Of a stretch of DNA of 64,000 nucleotides, positions 60,694-64,000 are shown piece by piece. The notes under the pieces were generated by a model that saw nothing but the letters and a program-made list of their open reading frames with translations, ran no database searches and had not been told where the DNA came from. The position numbers and the translations under genes were made by a program. Numbering within the stretch: position 1 is the stretch's first letter; the number at the start of each line of letters is the position of its first letter. The stretch is from Haloarchaeobius sp. HME9146 (GTDB taxonomy: Archaea; Halobacteriota; Halobacteria; Halobacteriales; Natrialbaceae): NCBI RefSeq assembly GCF_025399835.1, contig NZ_JAODVR010000001.1:1178001-1242000 (forward strand), in the 5' to 3' direction.

Positions 60694-62661
60694 ATGGGTG
60701 ATGCAGGCCCCCCAACTAGTAGTCGACGAACGGTACTGAAATCGACAGCCCTCCTCGGCGCGAGTGCGCTGGGGGTCAACGGCCTCTCCACCGGCACGGC
60801 CTCGGGTGACGCGTCTGGCACGCTGCCGGACAGCGGCTGGCCGGTGTTCGGGAGCGACCTCGGGAACTCGGGCGTCGGCCCCGCCGGTATCTCGGCGACG
60901 TACATGGACCGGTCGTGGCTGAAGCGCGTCGACGGCGGCGGCTTCCTGGCGTCGCCCGTCGTCGCCAACGGCGTCGTCTACGCGGTCAGGGGCGGTGGCT
61001 CGCTCCTGGCCATCGAGGTGGAGACCGGCGAGACCATCTGGGAGAACGACCGCTACTCCCTGTGCTTCTCGTCGCCGGCGGTCGCGGACGGGACGGTCTA
61101 CCTGACCACGGTCGACCAGACCGTCGCGCTGGACGCCGCGACCGGCGAGCCGAAGTGGAGCGCCGACATCGGCGGTCTCGGCTCGCCGACGGTGGTCGAG
61201 GACACGCTCTACGTGACCGGCGAGCCCGGCGGCTGGGACGGCGAGAACGACTACGCGGACAACTGGGGACCGAAGACCGTCGCCGCGCTCTCCATCGCCG
61301 ACGGGAGCGAGCAGTGGCGCGCCACTGCGGACCGCATGGTCGATACCTCGCCGGCGGTCGCCGACGGCAGGCTCGTCGTCGGTGGCGAGGGCCTGGTCAC
61401 CGCCTTCGACGCCGAGACCGGCGACAGGCAGTGGACCGTCGACCGCAGCGGTGGGGACACCGAGTCCGACGATGGCTACACGACGACCGTCTCACTGGTC
61501 GACGGGACGGTGTACGGCCAGACCACCGGTGGCGTGTTCGCGCTCGATGCGGCGACGGGTGAGGCGGTCTGGACCCGCGACGACACGAGAGAGCCCGGGA
61601 CGGCCGGCACGACCATCTCGGCCGGACTCGGCTGGGATGGTGCCGGGCTGGAGCGCGTGGCGGTCACCGAAGACAGCGTCTTCGCGACGGTCCGGGACCC
61701 CGAGGACCGCTACACCGCGAGCCTGTACGCGCTCGACCGTGAGACCGGGGAGACGCGCTGGACGTTCGGCGGGAGCACGCTGGGCGCGGCGTACTCCTCG
61801 GTCCAGAACTGCCCGACGGTCGCCGACGGGCTGGTCTACGTCGTCGGCAAGAGCGGCTCCGACGACGATAGCTACCCGAACCCGGAGACCGTCTACGCGC
61901 TCGACCCGGCCGACGGGAGCATCGCGAAGGCCTACCACGGCCTCAACGGTGTCGGCACGGCGGGTGACGGCGGCGCGGAGGTCGAGGCCCCGGTGACGGT
62001 GGTCGACGGGACCGTCTTCGTCGCCAGCTACCTCGCCAACGGCCTCGCCAGTTTCTTCCTCGCCGCGCTGGAGGGGACCGACGACCTGGAGCTGCCCGCG
62101 CCCGACGTGACCGTCGAGACCACGGATGACGAGTACACGAGGTGCTCGTCGGTCGAGTTCCACGCGAACCTCGAGGACTTCGACCGCGACAACTACGACA
62201 AGACGCTCGTGCGCTGGTTCGTCGACGACGAGTACGTCCTGACCTCGTTCGCCACCTACGAGGCGGCCGGGTCCGGGATGCCGCGGTTCGACCTCGAGGC
62301 GGGCGAGCACACCGTGAAGGCCGTCGCCTACGACTGGTGGGACCGCCGGGACACCGACTCGATGACCATCACCGTCTCCGAGGACTGCGAGGACGACGAG
62401 ACGGTCGGCGTCGGTATCGAGGTCGCCACCGAGGACCCGACCGTCGGCGAGGCGGTCCGGTTCGAGGCGACCGTCGACGGTGACGACGACGACCTGGCGT
62501 ACGACTGGGAGTCCGCGTGTGCCGAGCAGATCGGCGACGACGGCGAGGTCGTCCGGTTCGAGTGGAGCGACCCCGGGGAGTACGACGTGTCCCTGATTGC
62601 GACCGATACCGAGACCGACGAGGAGTACACTGCCAGCACGACGGTCGACGTGGACGGGTAA
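60694..62661 (+). CDS. Tat-exported PQQ-type beta-propeller protein with C-terminal beta-sandwich domains
   Basis: A 655-residue exported protein. The twin-arginine signal SSRRTVLKSTALLGASALGV is cleaved near residue 35. Six to seven PQQ/BamB-like repeats follow up to about 460, with blade motifs such as VYAVRGGGSLLAIEVETGET, YLTTVDQTVALDAATGEPKW and VFALDAATGEAVWTRDD. The end (about 470-655) has two Ig/PKD-like domains (VEFHANLEDFDR, VRFEATVDGDDDDLAYDWES). It has no tryptophan-docking enzyme motifs, so it is more likely a binding or scaffold protein than a dehydrogenase. TATA-like CAATCTATTAAC lies about 44 bp before the ATG. Confidence 0.75.
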   Translation: MGDAGPPTSSRRTVLKSTALLGASALGVNGLSTGTASGDASGTLPDSGWPVFGSDLGNSGVGPAGISATYMDRSWLKRVDGGGFLASPVVANGVVYAVRGGGSLLAIEVETGETIWENDRYSLCFSSPAVADGTVYLTTVDQTVALDAATGEPKWSADIGGLGSPTVVEDTLYVTGEPGGWDGENDYADNWGPKTVAALSIADGSEQWRATADRMVDTSPAVADGRLVVGGEGLVTAFDAETGDRQWTVDRSGGDTESDDGYTTTVSLVDGTVYGQTTGGVFALDAATGEAVWTRDDTREPGTAGTTISAGLGWDGAGLERVAVTEDSVFATVRDPEDRYTASLYALDRETGETRWTFGGSTLGAAYSSVQNCPTVADGLVYVVGKSGSDDDSYPNPETVYALDPADGSIAKAYHGLNGVGTAGDGGAEVEAPVTVVDGTVFVASYLANGLASFFLAALEGTDDLELPAPDVTVETTDDEYTRCSSVEFHANLEDFDRDNYDKTLVRWFVDDEYVLTSFATYEAAGSGMPRFDLEAGEHTVKAVAYDWWDRRDTDSMTITVSEDCEDDETVGVGIEVATEDPTVGEAVRFEATVDGDDDDLAYDWESACAEQIGDDGEVVRFEWSDPGEYDVSLIATDTETDEEYTASTTVDVDG

Positions 62662-62884
62662 CCTGCACGTCGACAGCCCTGTTACGGGGCGTCGAAAGTA
62701 TCCGTCCCTGTACAGAACTGTCGTGCGGTGTCTCCGTTGGATGACTCGATGGCTGGTCCGGGGAGGACCGGTCGTCTGAGCCGGTCTTCGACCGCCACTA
62801 GCCCGTTCCCCCCAGTCTTAGTCGCGGGATAATACCGATTACCCACAATATAACGTTAGAACCCACTGGCGAGTGACTAGTCGT
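62662..62884 (+). promoter_or_regulatory. Intergenic region with promoter for the second propeller gene
   Basis: The 223-bp gap holds the AT-rich sequence GATAATACCGATTACCC and CAATATAACG at about 62829-62857. CAATATAACG ends 28 bp before the ATG at 62885 and fits a TATA box for a near-leaderless message. Nothing else is recognised here. Confidence 0.4.
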
Positions 62885-64000
62885 ATGGGTGACCATTACC
62901 CGAGTACGATAACACGACGACGAGTCCTCTCCGCGACCGCAGCCGTCGGGGGGAGTGCATTGCTCGGAAGCACGCTCGCCGAGACGGCAGCCGGTGGTGG
63001 CGACGGGACACGGACGCTCGACACGTCCCGGGCCGAGGCTGACGGGAGCGCACTGGTACGCGACTGGAAACGACCAATCGGCGGCGACTGGGGGTCGCGC
63101 ATCTCCCCGACCGTCGCCGAACTCCCGGAGTCCGAGGTCGACGGCCCCATCGTCTACGACGCCCCCGCCCGGGTCGGCATCCGTGCGTTCTCGATGGCCG
63201 ACGGTACTCGACTCTGGGAGACGGAACTCGCCGGGCTCGTCGGCGCGGAACCGACCATCGCCGACGGCGTCTGCTACGTCGCCTCAGACGGCGGAACCTA
63301 CGCGCTCGACGCGGCGACGGGCGAGAAGCTGTGGTCGTACGAGAAGGGCGGGAGCCTCGGCGTCGTGGTCGGTGACGACGCCATCTACGTCCCGACCGGC
63401 GACGCGTCTCCACGGGGCAGCAACTCCTGGACGCCCGATGGCGTCGAGCGGACGATGACCGCGTTCGACCGCGAGGACGGCTCGGTGCTGTGGCAGCAGT
63501 CCTACGGTGGCGAATACGGTACCGAAGCCGACCAGTTCTACGCCCGCCCGCAGCTCGTCGACGGGACCCTCCTCGCCGGCGGGTCGATGGGGCTGGTCGC
63601 GATGGACCCGGCGACCGGCGAGACGCTGTGGCAGGCGTTCGACCTGGCCGGCTCGATGACCGTCGCGGACGGCGTCGCCTACGTGACGGTGAAGGACGAC
63701 GGCGGGCTGGTCGCGTTCGACCTCGAGTCGAGAGAGCAGCTGTGGCGGGCCGACGTACTGGGGTCCGACCCACTGGTTCACGACGGCAGTGTCTACGTCA
63801 CCCAGCAGGAGCACCGCCACCCCGACCTCGTGGAAGATGGTGTCACCGCGCTCGACGCCGAGACCGGCGAACTGCAGTGGTCCCGGAACACGTGGGCCGA
63901 TGCGGTCGACGCGGACCAGACCGCTCTCGTCCCGACGACCCCACCGGTGCTGGCGAACGACCAGGTCGTCTTCGGCGGTGTTCGGCCGGACGACGGATAC
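62885..64000 (+). CDS. Tat-exported PQQ-type beta-propeller protein, 3' end outside window
   Basis: From ATG 62885 the frame is open for 372 codons to the window end without a stop. The product begins MGDHYPSTITRRRVLSATAA, a twin-arginine signal with three arginines, followed by repeated propeller blades (IRAFSMADGTRLWETELAGL, TYALDAATGEKLWSYEKGG, LVAMDPATGETLWQAFDLAG, VTALDAETGELQWSRNTWA). It is a tandem paralogue of the 60694 gene with the same general plan but different sequence. Whether it has the same C-terminal domains is not visible. Confidence 0.75.
   Translation, partial: MGDHYPSTITRRRVLSATAAVGGSALLGSTLAETAAGGGDGTRTLDTSRAEADGSALVRDWKRPIGGDWGSRISPTVAELPESEVDGPIVYDAPARVGIRAFSMADGTRLWETELAGLVGAEPTIADGVCYVASDGGTYALDAATGEKLWSYEKGGSLGVVVGDDAIYVPTGDASPRGSNSWTPDGVERTMTAFDREDGSVLWQQSYGGEYGTEADQFYARPQLVDGTLLAGGSMGLVAMDPATGETLWQAFDLAGSMTVADGVAYVTVKDDGGLVAFDLESREQLWRADVLGSDPLVHDGSVYVTQQEHRHPDLVEDGVTALDAETGELQWSRNTWADAVDADQTALVPTTPPVLANDQVVFGGVRPDDGY

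Overview
The window is chromosomal DNA from an extremely halophilic archaeon (class Halobacteria). The evidence is consistent across the window: GC-rich coding sequence with strong G/C at third positions, very acidic proteins, twin-arginine lipoprotein signals, archaeal/eukaryote-type proteins (ribosomal protein L15e, RIO2 kinase, deoxyhypusine synthase, NcsA), a TATA box about 25-30 bp before many start codons (leaderless transcripts), and the cdrL-cdrS-ftsZ2 cell-division locus. The sequence alone does not fix a genus. I see no CRISPR array, rRNA, insertion sequence, prophage or replication origin.

Layout. 0-1.6 kb: end of an MmgE/PrpD gene, a Bat-type HTH regulator and a UspA protein. 1.7-5.1 kb: a four-gene OpuC/OsmoF-type compatible-solute ABC importer, facing an iron alcohol dehydrogenase. 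6.4-20 kb: mixed housekeeping genes (DMT and MFS transporters, L15e, metallo-hydrolase, an orphan E1-alpha dehydrogenase subunit, deoxyhypusine synthase, DJ-1/PfpI, acyl-CoA ligase, arylsulfotransferase-like protein, a trans-sulfuration enzyme). 20-24 kb: RIO2, small haloarchaeal proteins, a four-CBS protein with an HPF-like tail, and a 600-bp stretch that looks like gene debris.

24.2-35.9 kb is a galactoside catabolism locus. A divergent IclR regulator is followed by a CUT1-type sugar ABC importer, D-galactonate dehydratase, a short-chain dehydrogenase, a GH36 alpha-galactosidase and a GH42 beta-galactosidase, nearly all overlapping or abutting. The logic is import of whole galactosides, cytoplasmic hydrolysis, oxidation of galactose and dehydration of galactonate. 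Two copies of GTTCAC-N5-GTGAAC in the divergent region are the likely IclR operators.

36-40.6 kb: DNA repair (alkyltransferase, endonuclease IV), a lipoate ligase, a methyltransferase, a zinc-ribbon regulator and several very small proteins. 40.6-45.6 kb: four tandem M29 aminopeptidase paralogues. Each has its own promoter with a CAGAA-N6-TTCTG dyad at a fixed distance, and each is followed, at the first base after the stop codon, by a repeated stem-loop element whose stems covary. This array is the most unusual structure in the window.

45.9-50.5 kb: small and conserved haloarchaeal genes plus ncsA. 50.7-52.9 kb: cdrL-cdrS-ftsZ2 with GTAAGAC palindromes. 53.0 kb: tRNA-Tyr with a partial copy of its 3' part 140 bp downstream. 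53.3-60.4 kb: an eight-gene cobinamide salvage and nucleotide-loop operon (HAD phosphatase, cbiB, cobS, cobY, cobT, cobD, cbiZ, cbiP) in which every junction overlaps. 60.7-64 kb: two Tat-exported PQQ-type beta-propeller proteins, the second running off the window.
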